Positions 16,340 to 26,615 of a stretch of DNA of 40,185 nucleotides are shown here, piece by piece. The notes under the pieces are model-generated. The model saw only the letters and a list, made by a program, of their open reading frames with translations, ran no database searches and had not been told where the DNA came from. The position numbers and the translations under genes are program-made. The stretch comes from an uncultured Rhodospirillales bacterium (GTDB lineage Bacteria; Pseudomonadota; Alphaproteobacteria; Azospirillales; Azospirillaceae): contig CAIXKV010000215.1 in assembly GCA_903920145.1 (NCBI GenBank), forward strand, positions 1-40,185. Direction: 5' to 3'. Within the stretch, counting starts at the first letter, position 1. Every line of letters begins with the position of its first letter.

Positions 16340-18022
16340 ATGTCGATCTTAAAATTGCAAATAGGCGGTCGCATTTTGCTGATCGTGGTCGCAGCCGTCG
16401 TGGGCATGAGCGCCGTTGCAGCCCTCAGCCTCAACCGGCTCCATAAAGTCCTGTTGCAGGATCGCCAGGACAAAGCCCAGCAATTGGTCGAAACTGCCTA
16501 TAGCATTCTTTCAAGCTTCGATGCTCAGGTTCAAGCTGGTATTCTTAATATCGATGATGCAAAGAAGAAAGCACTCGCCACCCTGGCTCCATTACGTTTT
16601 GGAGGTGATAATTATTTCTTTATTACGGACTATCAGTTAATCATGCTGATGCACCCAACTGTTAGTTTGGTTGGAAGAGACATGACTAACGATAAGGATT
16701 TCGACAATAAGCCTATTTTTATACAAATGATCCATCTTATTCAAGAAAAAGGCGCTGGTTTTGTTTCATATTTATGGCCAAAACCAGGATATGACCAAGC
16801 TGTCGCAAAAATAAGCTATGTTAAAGGGTTTAAACCCTGGGGATGGATGGTTAGTACAGGGATTTATCTGGATGATGTCGATTCTATTTTCCAAAAGCAA
16901 ATCCGCATTTTGGGCGGTACGATACTCGCATTGATGCTTCTCGTGGTCGGCCTGTCGCTGCTGGTATCCCGTGGCATCGTCCGACCGATCCACAAAATGA
17001 CCGAGGCCATGGCTCGATTGGCCCAGGGAGACCTGGATGTCGTTATTCCTCCGCATCACGGGGCCGACGAAATCAGCGCCATGAGTCGCGCCATGGCCGT
17101 CTTCAAAGCCAATGCCACCGAAGTGCGGCGTATGACCCAAGAGCAGGAGCGAGTTAAGACCGAGGCCATCGAAGCCCAGCGACAAGAGCGATATCGTCTG
17201 GCTGATGTTTTTGAAAGCAACGCACTATCCGTAATGGACCTAGTCCGGGCCAACTCCAAGCGAATCGTCAGCACAGCGGGCAAGATGGGAAAGCGGGTGG
17301 GCACATCATCCGACCAATCCATGGATGCCGCTGCGATTTCTCAACGGACGGTCGACAGCATCCAGGCGTTGACCAACGATACCCGGCAGCTCAGCGAATC
17401 TTTTGCCAGCGTTTGTCGCCGGGTTTCCGAATCGAGCGCGATCTCCCATCAAGCCGTCAATCAGGCTGAAACCACCAATCGTCAGGTGGACGGATTGTCA
17501 GAATCCGCCGAACGCATTGGTCAAGTGGTCAGTTTGATTTCAGACATTGCCAACCAAACCAATTTGTTGGCACTCAATGCGACCATCGAGGCTGCACGGG
17601 CCGGTGAGGCGGGCAAAGGGTTTGCGGTGGTAGCCACCGAAGTCAAAAATCTGGCCGGACAAACGGCTAGGGCAACCGAGGAAATATCCAATCAGGTTGC
17701 GGCGATCCAGGAGGCCACCAAAAACGCCGCCGAAGCTATCACTGAAATTTCGAGGATCATCGCCAGCATGTCCGATATCGCCAGCGATGTGGCCGGCTCG
17801 GTCGCGCGCCAGGATGATGCCACCGCCGATATTCTGAGGCGGGTTCAAGAGATTGCTCGTGACGCCGAAGTGTTCACCAGCCGCTTCAGCATGGTCGCTC
17901 GCACATCGGCATCGTCTTACGCTTCAGCCATTAAGGTGATATGGACCGCCAACGATCTATCGAAACCCACCGATGCCTTGATCAACGAGCTGGATACCTT
18001 GATGCGGGCACTGCGAGTATAA
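16340..18022 (+). CDS. Methyl-accepting chemotaxis protein with Cache sensor
   Basis: The 560-residue receptor has an N-terminal membrane helix (about 9-31), a periplasmic single-Cache domain (about 35-190; [11 protein letters not shown], the MLMHP segment, [26 protein letters not shown]), a second membrane helix (about 192-212), a HAMP domain (about 213-270, [23 protein letters not shown]) and a cytoplasmic signalling domain. Its tip reads [37 protein letters not shown], the CheA/CheW-contacting hairpin. It should sense a small ligand and drive CheA. No C-terminal CheR-tethering pentapeptide is seen. The Cache part (about 16540-16880) is clearly richer in A/T than the rest of the gene, which suggests a different origin of the sensor domain. 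The che operon at 29-35 kb may serve it, though they are not linked. Confidence 0.95.
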   Translation: MSILKLQIGGRILLIVVAAVVGMSAVAALSLNRLHKVLLQDRQDKAQQLVETAYSILSSFDAQVQAGILNIDDAKKKALATLAPLRFGGDNYFFITDYQLIMLMHPTVSLVGRDMTNDKDFDNKPIFIQMIHLIQEKGAGFVSYLWPKPGYDQAVAKISYVKGFKPWGWMVSTGIYLDDVDSIFQKQIRILGGTILALMLLVVGLSLLVSRGIVRPIHKMTEAMARLAQGDLDVVIPPHHGADEISAMSRAMAVFKANATEVRRMTQEQERVKTEAIEAQRQERYRLADVFESNALSVMDLVRANSKRIVSTAGKMGKRVGTSSDQSMDAAAISQRTVDSIQALTNDTRQLSESFASVCRRVSESSAISHQAVNQAETTNRQVDGLSESAERIGQVVSLISDIANQTNLLALNATIEAARAGEAGKGFAVVATEVKNLAGQTARATEEISNQVAAIQEATKNAAEAITEISRIIASMSDIASDVAGSVARQDDATADILRRVQEIARDAEVFTSRFSMVARTSASSYASAIKVIWTANDLSKPTDALINELDTLMRALRV

Positions 18023-18052
18023 AAAAAGGGGCTTGCAGAAAAGCAAGCCCCT
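18021..18052 (-). terminator. Rho-independent terminator of phaB
   Basis: On the minus strand a 9-bp perfect stem (GGGGCTTGC / GCAAGCCCC, positions 18043-18051 and 18028-18036) with a 6-base loop is followed by seven T. It ends phaB transcription. On the plus strand the stem follows the chemoreceptor stop codon without a T run, so it may also trim that transcript. Confidence 0.9.
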
Positions 18053-18097
18053 CAAGATGCCGATCAGAACAGGGATTATACGGCGAACAGGCCGTGA

Positions 18098-18817
18098 TTA
18101 GATGGTGAACTGAGCACCATTGACCGAGAACGTCGCGCCGTTGACGAACTGGGCTTCGTCAGCAGCCAGGAACACCACGGTGCGGGCAATTTCGCTCGGC
18201 TCGCCGAGACGGCCAGTCGGGATCTTGGCAACGATCTTGGACAGAATGTCCGGAGCAATCTTTGCCACCATCTCGGTGTTGATGTAGCCGGGGCAGATGG
18301 CATTGGCCGTGATGCCCTTGGCCGCGCCTTCTTGCGCCACCGCACGGGTAAAGCCCAACACGCCGGCCTTGGCTGCCGAGTAGTTGGCCTGACCGAACTG
18401 ACCGACCTGACCATTGACGGAGCTGATGCTGATAATCCGGCCATAGCCCTTTTCACGCATGCTCTCGATCACCTGACGGGTGACGTTGAACATGGAGTTC
18501 AGGTTGACGTTGATCACCGCATTCCAGTTCTCGGCGCTCATCTTGTGCAGCGGGGCGTCGCGAGTGATGCCGGCGTTATTGACCACGATCTCGATGGGGC
18601 CGTGCTCGGCAACGATCTTGGCAATGCCTTCCTTGGTGGCGTTAAAATCGCTGACGTCAACCAGATAGACGGGAATGCCAGTCTTCTCAGTAAATTCTTT
18701 GCCAGTTTGTTCGTTCACGTCAATAGCAACGACGCGATGGCCCGCTTCTTTCAAGCCGACGGAAATCGCCGCGCCGAGACCACGAGCGCCACCAGTAACC
18801 AGTGCCAGACGAGCCAT
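18098..18817 (-). CDS. phaB: Acetoacetyl-CoA reductase (PhaB/PhbB)
   Basis: This 239-residue short-chain dehydrogenase reduces acetoacetyl-CoA to (R)-3-hydroxybutyryl-CoA with NADPH, the second step of polyhydroxybutyrate synthesis. It shows the TGGARGLG cofactor motif (8-15), NNAGITRD, and the Ser...Tyr-x-x-x-Lys catalytic set in ISSVNGQVGQFGQANYSAAKAG. The SVNGQ.GQFGQ.NYSAAKAG wording and PGYI.TEMV are more typical of PhaB than of FabG. AGGGAG precedes the ATG. The gene stands alone with its own terminator; phaA and phaC are not in the window. It is read toward the chemoreceptor gene. Confidence 0.9.
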   Translation of the reverse strand: MARLALVTGGARGLGAAISVGLKEAGHRVVAIDVNEQTGKEFTEKTGIPVYLVDVSDFNATKEGIAKIVAEHGPIEIVVNNAGITRDAPLHKMSAENWNAVINVNLNSMFNVTRQVIESMREKGYGRIISISSVNGQVGQFGQANYSAAKAGVLGFTRAVAQEGAAKGITANAICPGYINTEMVAKIAPDILSKIVAKIPTGRLGEPSEIARTVVFLAADEAQFVNGATFSVNGAQFTI

Positions 18818-19229
18818 AGAGTATTCTCCCTAATGAGTTTGACGGTTTTAAGATCCTTGCGGATTAGTCTTGACAGCCGACGAAGCCACCGGAGCGAATC
18901 AAGCCGGCGGCACCGCGACCGTATCTTCGATGTTCATACTCGCAACGCTCGCTCCAAGCAACGGGCAACCGAGCACCGGACATCATTATTGCAATGCAGC
19001 AAAGTCAACGTGGTGGAGTTTCTCGGATGCCGCCTTGGTAACGAAGGGAAATTACCGAAACGGCATCGAATTACGAAATTTTGCTGCCTGACAACCAACC
19101 AAGTCTTGGCAACGCCTGAAATGATGGCTCACGAAGTCTTGAATCAAGGGGCTTGCCTGATCCCAGCACTCGGCCCCTGAACCCTCTTAAAAAGCCACCT
19201 GTTCCCGGTATCGATTATCAGAGAAGCAA
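18818..19229. other. Gap upstream of phaB
   Basis: No gene is visible in these 412 bases. The region should hold the phaB promoter, though I cannot point to a convincing -35/-10 pair. TTGCAATGCAGCAAA (18989-19003) contains, on the minus strand, CTGC-ATT-GCA, close to the CTGC-N3-GCAG pattern described for the PHA regulator PhaR in Rhodobacter; this is a weak candidate operator. The part next to the ABC transporter (19150-19229) contains AAGGGGCTTGCC and CCCCTGAACCCTCTT stretches without a clean terminator. Confidence 0.4.
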
Positions 19230-20600
19230 CTATTCGGCGGCGTCCCGGCGCCCATCCCCTTCCTGCTCCGCCTTTTCGTTCTCCACCTCCTCCTCTTCGA
19301 GGCTAAACATCTCTGCTTCGTCGTCATAACTATACAACACGGCGTAGCGGCCCCAACTGATCGCTGCCAGCAAGGTCTCTTCGGCATAAGATTCGCTGAG
19401 TTGATCTTCCAATTCAGGCTCAAAACGTAAACGCGGAGCCCGATGCCGAGGCCGACCTTCCAAAACCCGCCGAATATGAGCAACCAGCGGCACATATTTC
19501 AGAAGATGCTCGCCAAAGAGCGCTTTGCGGTCATCTGTGTCTGCTTCTGCGAAGGCAAAGGCCGCAGGCAGCAACCGGATATCTCCTTCGGCCAGATCGG
19601 CAAAGCGCAAGATATGCAGAGCCTCGGCAATCGGAAACAACTCGTCAACCTCCATTTGAAGGTCTTCCGAAAGCACTGGTAGGTCAACATGTCCCTGATA
19701 CGGTGCCGCTGCCAAAGTTTCGATCAGACCAGCCAATAGGTTGGCCGAAACTTGTGGCAGCTTGTCGGCAATTCCCGACAAAACACCAACCTGTCCTGAC
19801 ACCGGAGCTGCCGCTAGAACAGATCGTTGAGTCATCAAAGCATAAATATCATCAACCAATTTACGGAAATCCGGGTCCAAACGGTTGCGTGGATGCTTAA
19901 AAGGAACCGGAATTTCCGCGCGAACTCGTCCAGGATTGGTTGAAAAGACCAAAACCCGGTCACACAATAGTACGGCTTCTTCAATACCATGGGTAACCAG
20001 GATCATTGATTTGATCGGAAGCTTCCCCTCACTCCACAGTTCGATTAAATCTGTACGCAAATTCTCGGCGGTCAGAACATCTAAGGCCGAGAACGGTTCA
20101 TCCATCAACAGTAGATTGGGATTGACCACCAGCGCCCGAGCGAATCCGACTCGTTGACGCATGCCACCCGACAGTTCGCGAGGATAGGCCGACTCGAAAC
20201 CATCAAGGCCGATCAGCTCAATCGCCGCCTCAGCCCGCTGGCGTTTTTCCTTGGACGGAACCCCGAGAGCCTCCAACCCGGCCTCGACATTCTCCAGCAC
20301 AGTCAACCAGGGAAACAGAGCAAAGCTCTGGAACACCATGGCGATGCCCCGCGCCGGCCCACGAACCAGCTCCCCCTGGTAACGCACGATGCCACTGCTA
20401 GGGCGAATCAGACCGGCGACCACTCGCAGCGTCGTCGATTTGCCCGACCCCGAGCGCCCTAACAAACCGACGATCTCGCCCTCACGCACCGTCATATTGA
20501 CGTCGTCCAGAACCATCAACTCACCGCCTGCCGGCTTCGGGAAGGCCTGCCGAACGCCCACAAGCTCAAACAAAGGCGGCGTTGCCGTACCCTTGGTCAT
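19230..20600 (-). CDS. NitT/TauT-type ABC transporter ATPase with AAA-associated C-terminal domain
   Basis: The 456-residue protein has an ABC ATPase domain (about 1-265): Walker A GRSGSGKST (about 48-56), Q loop VFQSFALFPW, signature LSGGMRQRVGFARAL, Walker B LLLMDEPFSALD and the switch VTHGIEEA. It resembles nitrate/sulfonate/taurine transporters. A second domain follows (about 285-430), resembling the AAA-associated C-terminal domain found on a subset of these ATPases (VSANLLAGLIETLAA, DLQMEVDELFPIAEALHILRFADLAEGD). The last 25 residues are very acidic (SLEEEEVENEKAEQEGDGRR). The permease gene lies 35 bases upstream (to its left in transcription order), so the two form one unit. No binding-protein gene is next to them. 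The substrate is unknown. Confidence 0.9.
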   Translation of the reverse strand: MTKGTATPPLFELVGVRQAFPKPAGGELMVLDDVNMTVREGEIVGLLGRSGSGKSTTLRVVAGLIRPSSGIVRYQGELVRGPARGIAMVFQSFALFPWLTVLENVEAGLEALGVPSKEKRQRAEAAIELIGLDGFESAYPRELSGGMRQRVGFARALVVNPNLLLMDEPFSALDVLTAENLRTDLIELWSEGKLPIKSMILVTHGIEEAVLLCDRVLVFSTNPGRVRAEIPVPFKHPRNRLDPDFRKLVDDIYALMTQRSVLAAAPVSGQVGVLSGIADKLPQVSANLLAGLIETLAAAPYQGHVDLPVLSEDLQMEVDELFPIAEALHILRFADLAEGDIRLLPAAFAFAEADTDDRKALFGEHLLKYVPLVAHIRRVLEGRPRHRAPRLRFEPELEDQLSESYAEETLLAAISWGRYAVLYSYDDEAEMFSLEEEEVENEKAEQEGDGRRDAAE

Positions 20601-20635
20601 GGCAAAGTTCCTCTAAAAGATCATTCGGAAAAGGC

Positions 20636-22405
20636 TCAACCCAGGCGCATCTTGCGCTCGGCATAGCGGTAAAGGGGACGCCATAACAGACGATTAAACA
20701 AGATGACGTAAAGCGACATCACCGCAATTCCAAGTACGATATGCGGGTAGTCACCAGACGCGGTATTATCGGCAATGTAAGCGCCGATTCCAGCGGCTGA
20801 TAACTTGGTATCGCCCCAACTGACGACCTCGGCGACAATACTGGCATTCCACGCCCCCCCCGAAGCCGTGATCGCACCAGTCACATAGTAAGGTAAGATG
20901 CCGGGCAGCATTACAGTCCGCCACCACTGCCAACCGGAAATTCGGAAATTGACGGCTGCTTCCCGCAAGTCATTGGGAAAAGCTGTGGCTCCAGCAATGA
21001 CATTGAACAGGATATACCACTGAGTCCCAAGGATCATCAGCGGGCTTAGCCAAATGTTGGGGTTAAGACTAAAGGTTACAATGCCGACAACGGCCACTGG
21101 AAATAACAGGTTGGCTGGAAATGCGGCAAGGAACTGCGCCAAAGGCTGAACCCGCTCGGCCAGCCGAGGCCGAAGACCAATCATCACCCCCAACGGCACC
21201 CAGATCACCGTAGCAACCGCAATCAACAAGGCAACCCGGATCAAGGTATAAAGGCCGAGGATCGCGACCTGTTCCAGTTCGTTCCAACTGACCGATGCCG
21301 AAACATAATCGATCACGGACCAAGCGACCCAAGCCGCACCGACCGCCACGAAGATGTACCAGATAACGTCCATGGCAATCATCGCAATCCGCCATCCCAA
21401 CCCATCCGGAGACGGCAGACGCAAACGCGAGGGCAATCCCGGCAAAGCCGGCATCAATCGCAACCGTAAATCCGAAAGTGCCTGAAATCCCGCCGCCAGG
21501 CTCCCCGTCAAGCGAACCAAAAAGCGGGTCCGCAAGAAGATATTCAGCACCCAGGATTCCGGCTTGGTCTGAGAGGCAGTCTGATCACAGCGAAACTTGT
21601 CGGACCAAGCCACCAGCGGGCGGAACAAGACTTGATCATAGATGATGATCACGACCGTCATGGCCAAAATCGCCCAGCCAACCGCAGCCAGATCACGTTG
21701 CTCGATAGCCGTCGCCACATAGGCACCGATGCCTGGCAAGGTGATGGTTTTATCCCCGACCGTAATCGCCTCTGACGCCACCACAAAAAACCAGCCCCCG
21801 GACATGGACATCATCATGTTCCAGATCAGGCCCGGCATGGCAAACGGCACCTCCAACCGCCAAAACCGTTGCCAGGCCGAAAAACGGAAGCTACGGCTGG
21901 CCTCGTCCAAATCCCGAGGCACGGTACGCAAAGATTGATAAAAACTAAACGCCATATTCCAAGCTTGGCTGGTAAATATGGCAAATATACATGCCAATTC
22001 TGCGCCCAAGACTGAACCAGGAAATAGCGATAAAAAGAATACAACGGTAAAAGAAATATAACCAAGAACCGGAACGGATTGCAAAACATCCAATACTGGT
22101 ACCAATATCATTTCAGCATATCGGCTTTTTGCTGCCAGCGTTGCATAAATAAAAGTAAAAATGAGAGATGCCGCCAAAGCCGCCAGCATTCTTAAGGTGG
22201 TTCGTAAAGCATAATCCGGTAAATTAGCCGGGTCTAATGAAACCGTTGTCCCCTCGATCTCGCCAAGCGGGACAGACGCTTGGTGCAAGCCCAGCAGGAT
22301 CAACACCACCGCACCCAAAACCAACGGGATCGCCACCAGATCCCAGCGATTGGGCAGAAGCCCTCCGGCTTTTCGACCAAGAGCAAGATAGGGATGCGCG
22401 TGCAT
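20636..22405 (-). CDS. ABC transporter permease with two fused transmembrane domains
   Basis: The protein of about 589 residues has two consecutive BPD_transp_1 permease domains, each with about six membrane helices and an EAA-like coupling loop (first half DEASRSFRFSAWQRFWRLEVPFAMP; second half REAAVNFRISGWQWWRTVMLPGILP). The halves are separated by a polar linker at about 275-340. One polypeptide can thus form the whole channel for the ATPase encoded downstream. I chose the ATG at 22405 because GGAGG lies about 8 bases before it; an upstream TTG at 22420 is less likely. The segment 21930-22240 (first domain) is noticeably A/T-rich. Fused permeases of this type are commonly found with AAA-associated ATPases and without a binding protein; the substrate is unknown. 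Confidence 0.9.
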   Translation of the reverse strand: MHAHPYLALGRKAGGLLPNRWDLVAIPLVLGAVVLILLGLHQASVPLGEIEGTTVSLDPANLPDYALRTTLRMLAALAASLIFTFIYATLAAKSRYAEMILVPVLDVLQSVPVLGYISFTVVFFLSLFPGSVLGAELACIFAIFTSQAWNMAFSFYQSLRTVPRDLDEASRSFRFSAWQRFWRLEVPFAMPGLIWNMMMSMSGGWFFVVASEAITVGDKTITLPGIGAYVATAIEQRDLAAVGWAILAMTVVIIIYDQVLFRPLVAWSDKFRCDQTASQTKPESWVLNIFLRTRFLVRLTGSLAAGFQALSDLRLRLMPALPGLPSRLRLPSPDGLGWRIAMIAMDVIWYIFVAVGAAWVAWSVIDYVSASVSWNELEQVAILGLYTLIRVALLIAVATVIWVPLGVMIGLRPRLAERVQPLAQFLAAFPANLLFPVAVVGIVTFSLNPNIWLSPLMILGTQWYILFNVIAGATAFPNDLREAAVNFRISGWQWWRTVMLPGILPYYVTGAITASGGAWNASIVAEVVSWGDTKLSAAGIGAYIADNTASGDYPHIVLGIAVMSLYVILFNRLLWRPLYRYAERKMRLG

Positions 22406-22496
22406 GGTCACGTCCTCCAAACGCCGTCAGGAATCAGCCGCCGGAGTAGGCTTTTTGAAACACCCTTATGTCAAATGATAGATTTATGATTAATAC

Positions 22497-22641
22497 CATC
22501 AAGCTTTAATGTTGACCCATTAAAGCTGCCCTCAGACGCCGGGCGGGCGCATCCGCGCCCTTGGCTTCGCGTCCACGAGGACGCGGGGCCGCCGTCGCGG
22601 CCCGATACCGGCGATGTGTCAGCATCAGGGCTCGCCGGTAT
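22497..22641 (+). repeat. Dispersed multi-hairpin element, complete (copy G)
   Basis: All five hairpins are present. I: AGCTTTAATG (22502-22511) / CATTAAAGCT (22518-22527), loop TTGACC, 10 bp perfect. II: GGGCGC/GCGCCC. III: CGCGTCC/GGACGCG around ACGA. IV: GGGCCGC/GCGGCCC. V: ATACCGGCGA/TCGCCGGTAT. Compared with copy B, stems I and III carry paired substitutions. The copy lies between the ABC permease start and the small secreted-protein gene and fills most of that 428-base gap. Confidence 0.92.
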
Positions 22642-22833
22642 AAGACTCTGTCATCCTGTGGGGGCGGAAACGCAGGTCTGGGCAACGGACTCAACTGATA
22701 TCCAAAGCGCCTTATCTCGGGCTGTATCCTCAGAAAAGCGGCCTGCCGGCCTTACGTTCGCGGCGGGTACTGGCAATCCTCACAGGTTCTGTGTTAAGGA
22801 CCGGACATGATGTTTCCCAGAGGGAGAGCCCCC

Positions 22834-23190
22834 ATGCGCATCCTGGCCCTTGTTTTTGCCTGCCTGCTTGCCACACCGGTCGTGACGGCCGTGACAACCG
22901 GGACCGCCCTGGCTCAGGTTCAAACCGAAGCCCAGCAATCCCAGGAAGCCGTCGATAATATGCGAACCCAGGCACGCGGCGCGCTGAATACAGCCCGCCA
23001 GTTTCTCGGAGATTTGTTCGTCAATACCAAAGAAACTCTGGGGATGAATGACGAACAGTTGTTTGGGGCTGGCGTCGGCATCCTGACGGGGTTACTGGTG
23101 GCCGATATCGTCGGCTCTGGCGGCTTTGGCAGCTTCGTCTTCGCAGCAGCAGGGGGGTTGTTCGGAAAGTGGGTCACCACCCCCAAGTGA
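22834..23190 (+). CDS. Small secreted or membrane protein with glycine-rich hydrophobic tail
   Basis: I do not recognise this 118-residue protein. It starts MRILALVFACLLATPVV, a clear signal peptide, with likely cleavage after ALA before QVQTEAQQ. The middle (about 30-70) is polar and helical (AVDNMRTQARGALNTARQFLGDL). The tail (about 75-118) is Gly/Ala/Val/Phe-rich (GAGVGILTGLLVADIVGSGGFGSFVFAAAGGLFGKW), like glycine-zipper segments that insert into membranes. I chose the ATG at 22834 because AGGGAG lies just before it and the signal peptide begins there; an in-frame ATG at 22807 lacks a ribosome-binding site. It lies between a dispersed repeat and carB, where carA might be expected. Confidence 0.7.
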   Translation: MRILALVFACLLATPVVTAVTTGTALAQVQTEAQQSQEAVDNMRTQARGALNTARQFLGDLFVNTKETLGMNDEQLFGAGVGILTGLLVADIVGSGGFGSFVFAAAGGLFGKWVTTPK

Positions 23191-23302
23191 CCGCTTTTGC
23201 CACCGCTGCCACAAAGCAACCCTCCAGTGACCGGGCACTGGCACGGCGGGACTAGGCGGAATGGCCGGCGACCGTTATAAGACGGTGACCGGACGGAATT
23301 GT

Positions 23303-23328
23303 CCCCTCTCCCGGCGACGGGAGAGGGG
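23303..23328. terminator. 11-bp perfect GGGAGAG hairpin before carB
   Basis: CCCCTCTCCCG (23303-23313) and CGGGAGAGGGG (23318-23328) pair perfectly around GCGA. It may end transcription of the small secreted-protein gene or lie in the carB leader, 36 bases before the start codon. A T run is absent. A weaker ACCGT/ACGGT hairpin lies 30 bases upstream. The sequence resembles hairpins at 2286, 4758 and 9345. Confidence 0.5.
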
Positions 23329-23363
23329 TTTGTCGTACATCGTCCCCTGAGAAACAGACCGCC

Positions 23364-26300
23364 ATGCCCAAACGCACCGATATTAAATCCATCGTCATCA
23401 TCGGCGCCGGGCCGATCGTCATCGGCCAGGCCTGCGAATTCGACTACTCGGGCGCCCAGGCGTGCAAAGCGTTACGCCAGGAGGGGTACCGCGTCATCCT
23501 GGTGAACTCTAACCCGGCGACGATCATGACCGATCCGAGCCTGGCTGATGCTACCTATATCGAGCCGATCACCCCCGAGATCGTGACGCTGATCCTGGAA
23601 AAGGAGCGTCCCGACGCGCTGTTGCCGACCATGGGTGGCCAGACCGCGCTCAATACCGCTATGACGTTGTCCGATAATGGTACGCTGGCGCGTTTGGGGA
23701 TCGAACTGATCGGTGCCAAGCGCGACGTCATCGCTAAGGCCGAAGACCGGCTTTTGTTCCGCGACGCCATGACCAAAATTGGTCTGGAAAGCCCGCGTAG
23801 CCGAGTCGTCCGTTCCGAAAGCGAAGCCCTTGCGGTACTGCCCGATATCGGCCTGCCGGCGATCATTCGGCCCAGCTTCACCTTGGGCGGCACCGGCGGC
23901 GGAATTGCCTATAATCGCGGTCAATATGAAGAAATCGTGCGCGGCGGTCTCCGAGCCTCGCCCGCCCACGAAGTTCTGGTCGAAGAGTCAGTGCTGGGCT
24001 GGAAAGAATATGAGATGGAAGTCGTCCGCGACAGCGCCGACAACTGTATCATTATTTGCTCCATTGAGAATGTTGATCCAATGGGGGTCCATACTGGCGA
24101 TTCCATCACAGTCGCGCCGGCTCTGACCCTAAGCGATAAAGAATACCAGATCATGCGCGATGCCTCGATCGCGGTTTTGCGCGAGATCGGGGTGGATACC
24201 GGCGGCTCCAACGTCCAATTTGCCGTCAATCCGGAAACAGGTCGCTTGGTGGTCATCGAAATGAACCCACGGGTCAGCCGATCGTCGGCGCTGGCCTCCA
24301 AGGCCACTGGTTTTCCCATCGCCAAAGTCGCGGCTAAACTGGCGGTTGGCTATACCCTTGACGAATTGCTGAATGACATTACCGGCGTCACGCCAGCGTC
24401 ATTCGAGCCAACCATCGACTATGTCGTCACTAAAATTCCTCGCTTCACCTTTGAAAAATTCCCCGGCGCCGAGCCCCTTCTCACCACCTCAATGAAGTCG
24501 GTCGGCGAAGCCATGGCCATTGGCCGCAGCTTTGCCGAGTCGGTTCAAAAGGCTCTGCGTTCGATGGAAACCGGCTTGACCGGATTCGACGAGGTTTTCG
24601 GCCAAGCTGGGGAGGTCGTGGACTCTAAGGCCGTGTTAGCGGCGTTGTCCAAGCCGACGCCCGACCGGCTGTTGCTGATTGCCGACGCCTTCCGTTGCGG
24701 TCTTTCGGTCGCGGAAATTCAGCGCACCTGCAAATATGATCCGTGGTTCCTGGAACAGATCAAAGCCATCGTTGAAACCGAGCAGGCGATCCGTACTCAT
24801 GGCCTGCCCACCACGGCTCAAGATTGGCGTCAAATCAAACAGATGGGGCTTTCGGATGCCCGGTTGGCCTTGCTGGGGGGCGTCACCGAAACAGCCGTCG
24901 CCCTGTCCCGGCGGCGGCTCGGCGTCACCCCCGTCTACAAACGAATTGATACCTGCGCCGCTGAATTTGCCTCGCGCACGCCTTACATGTACTCGACCTA
25001 TGATAGCAACGCCGACGGCAAAACTGAATGCGAAGCGGAACCTAGCGACCGCCGCAAGGTTATCATCCTTGGCGGGGGTCCGAACCGGATTGGGCAAGGA
25101 ATCGAGTTCGACTATTGTTGCGTTCATGCAGCTTACGCCCTGCGCGAGGCTGGCTTTGAAACCATTATGGTCAATTGCAACCCGGAGACAGTGTCTACCG
25201 ATTACGACACCTCTGATCGCCTGTATTTCGAGCCTCTGACCGCCGAAGATGTGATCGAGCTGGTGCGGGTCGAACAGCGGCGGGGTACATTGTTAGGGTT
25301 GATCGTTCAATTTGGTGGCCAAACCCCACTTAAACTTGCCAATCGGTTGGAAGCCGCCGCGATTCCGATCCTGGGAACATCGCCTGATGCCATTGATTTG
25401 GCCGAGGATCGTGAACGGTTCCAAAAACTACTTCACCAGCTCGGCCTACGGCAGCCCGACAACGGCTTGGCCCGCAGCCTTGCCGAAGCCGAAGCCATTG
25501 CCGAAACCATTGGCTTTCCGTTGGTCATTCGCCCGTCCTATGTCTTGGGCGGACGGGCCATGGAGATCGTCCATGATCGCGCGGGCCTGACCCGTTACAT
25601 GGGACAAGCGGTGCGCGTCTCCGGTGATAATCCGGTGTTGATTGATCGCTATCTTCAAGACGCGATCGAAGTTGACGTGGATGTTGTGGCCGATGGCGAC
25701 GGGCAGGTCTACGTCGCCGGCATCATGGAGCATATCGAAGAAGCCGGGATTCATTCCGGTGACAGTGCATGCGCTCTGCCCCCCTACACCCTGCCCCCCT
25801 CTATGGTTGCCGAGATCGACAAGCAGGCTACGATACTTGCGCGCGCCTTGCATGTGGTCGGCTTGATGAATGTGCAGTTCGCGATTAAGGACGGTACAGT
25901 TTATGTCCTGGAGGTCAACCCCAGGGCCAGCCGCACCGTTCCCTTTGTCGCCAAGGCCACCGGGACCGCCATTGCCAAAATCGCCGCCCGAGTCATGGCT
26001 GGCGAATCGCTGTCGGGCTTTACTCTGGCTGGACCCAATCCCCCCCACACCGCCGTCAAGGAAGCCGTGTTCCCCTTTGCGCGCTTTCCCGGCGTCGATA
26101 TCCTATTGGGGCCGGAAATGCGTTCGACTGGCGAAGTCATGGGGTTGGACCGGGATTTTAACCGGGCGTTTGCCAAGTCTCAATTGGGTGCGGGAACGGC
26201 TCTGCCAACAAGCGGAACGGTTTTCATCTCGGTTAAAGACCGCGATAAGCCAGCTTTGGCGGTCGTTGCTGGTGCTTTGCACCAAATGGGTTTCACGCTG

Positions 26301-26615
26301 CTCGCCACCGAAGGAACCGCCAGCGTCTTTGCCGCCGCAGGACTGCCGGTCAAACGCATCAACAAAGTTCTTGAAGGCCACCCCGACATCGTTGACGCCA
26401 TGATCAATGGCGAGGTTCAGCTTGTCTTTAACACTACCGAAGGCGCCCAAACGATTTCTGATAGTTTCAGCCTTCGGCGCACCGCCCTGGTCAATAATAT
26501 TCCCTATTACACCACTGTCGCCGGGGTTCGTGCCGCCGTCGCCGCAATTACCGCTCTCCGCAACGGCAGTCTTGAAGTTGCGCCATTACAATCGTATCTT
26601 ACCGGCTCGTACTAG
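23364..26615 (+). CDS. carB: Carbamoyl-phosphate synthase large subunit
   Basis: CarB makes carbamoyl phosphate from bicarbonate, ammonia (from CarA) and two ATP, for arginine and pyrimidine synthesis. The 1083-residue protein has the family's duplicated layout: first carboxyphosphate half ([28 protein letters not shown] at about 9-36; ATP-grasp around [15 protein letters not shown]), an oligomerisation region, the second half ([39 protein letters not shown]), and a C-terminal MGS-like allosteric domain (about 940-1083, [18 protein letters not shown]). Length is normal. The glutaminase partner carA is not upstream as in many alphaproteobacteria; a small secreted-protein gene and a repeat are there instead. 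greA follows on the same strand after 247 bases. Confidence 0.98.
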   Translation: MPKRTDIKSIVIIGAGPIVIGQACEFDYSGAQACKALRQEGYRVILVNSNPATIMTDPSLADATYIEPITPEIVTLILEKERPDALLPTMGGQTALNTAMTLSDNGTLARLGIELIGAKRDVIAKAEDRLLFRDAMTKIGLESPRSRVVRSESEALAVLPDIGLPAIIRPSFTLGGTGGGIAYNRGQYEEIVRGGLRASPAHEVLVEESVLGWKEYEMEVVRDSADNCIIICSIENVDPMGVHTGDSITVAPALTLSDKEYQIMRDASIAVLREIGVDTGGSNVQFAVNPETGRLVVIEMNPRVSRSSALASKATGFPIAKVAAKLAVGYTLDELLNDITGVTPASFEPTIDYVVTKIPRFTFEKFPGAEPLLTTSMKSVGEAMAIGRSFAESVQKALRSMETGLTGFDEVFGQAGEVVDSKAVLAALSKPTPDRLLLIADAFRCGLSVAEIQRTCKYDPWFLEQIKAIVETEQAIRTHGLPTTAQDWRQIKQMGLSDARLALLGGVTETAVALSRRRLGVTPVYKRIDTCAAEFASRTPYMYSTYDSNADGKTECEAEPSDRRKVIILGGGPNRIGQGIEFDYCCVHAAYALREAGFETIMVNCNPETVSTDYDTSDRLYFEPLTAEDVIELVRVEQRRGTLLGLIVQFGGQTPLKLANRLEAAAIPILGTSPDAIDLAEDRERFQKLLHQLGLRQPDNGLARSLAEAEAIAETIGFPLVIRPSYVLGGRAMEIVHDRAGLTRYMGQAVRVSGDNPVLIDRYLQDAIEVDVDVVADGDGQVYVAGIMEHIEEAGIHSGDSACALPPYTLPPSMVAEIDKQATILARALHVVGLMNVQFAIKDGTVYVLEVNPRASRTVPFVAKATGTAIAKIAARVMAGESLSGFTLAGPNPPHTAVKEAVFPFARFPGVDILLGPEMRSTGEVMGLDRDFNRAFAKSQLGAGTALPTSGTVFISVKDRDKPALAVVAGALHQMGFTLLATEGTASVFAAAGLPVKRINKVLEGHPDIVDAMINGEVQLVFNTTEGAQTISDSFSLRRTALVNNIPYYTTVAGVRAAVAAITALRNGSLEVAPLQSYLTGSY

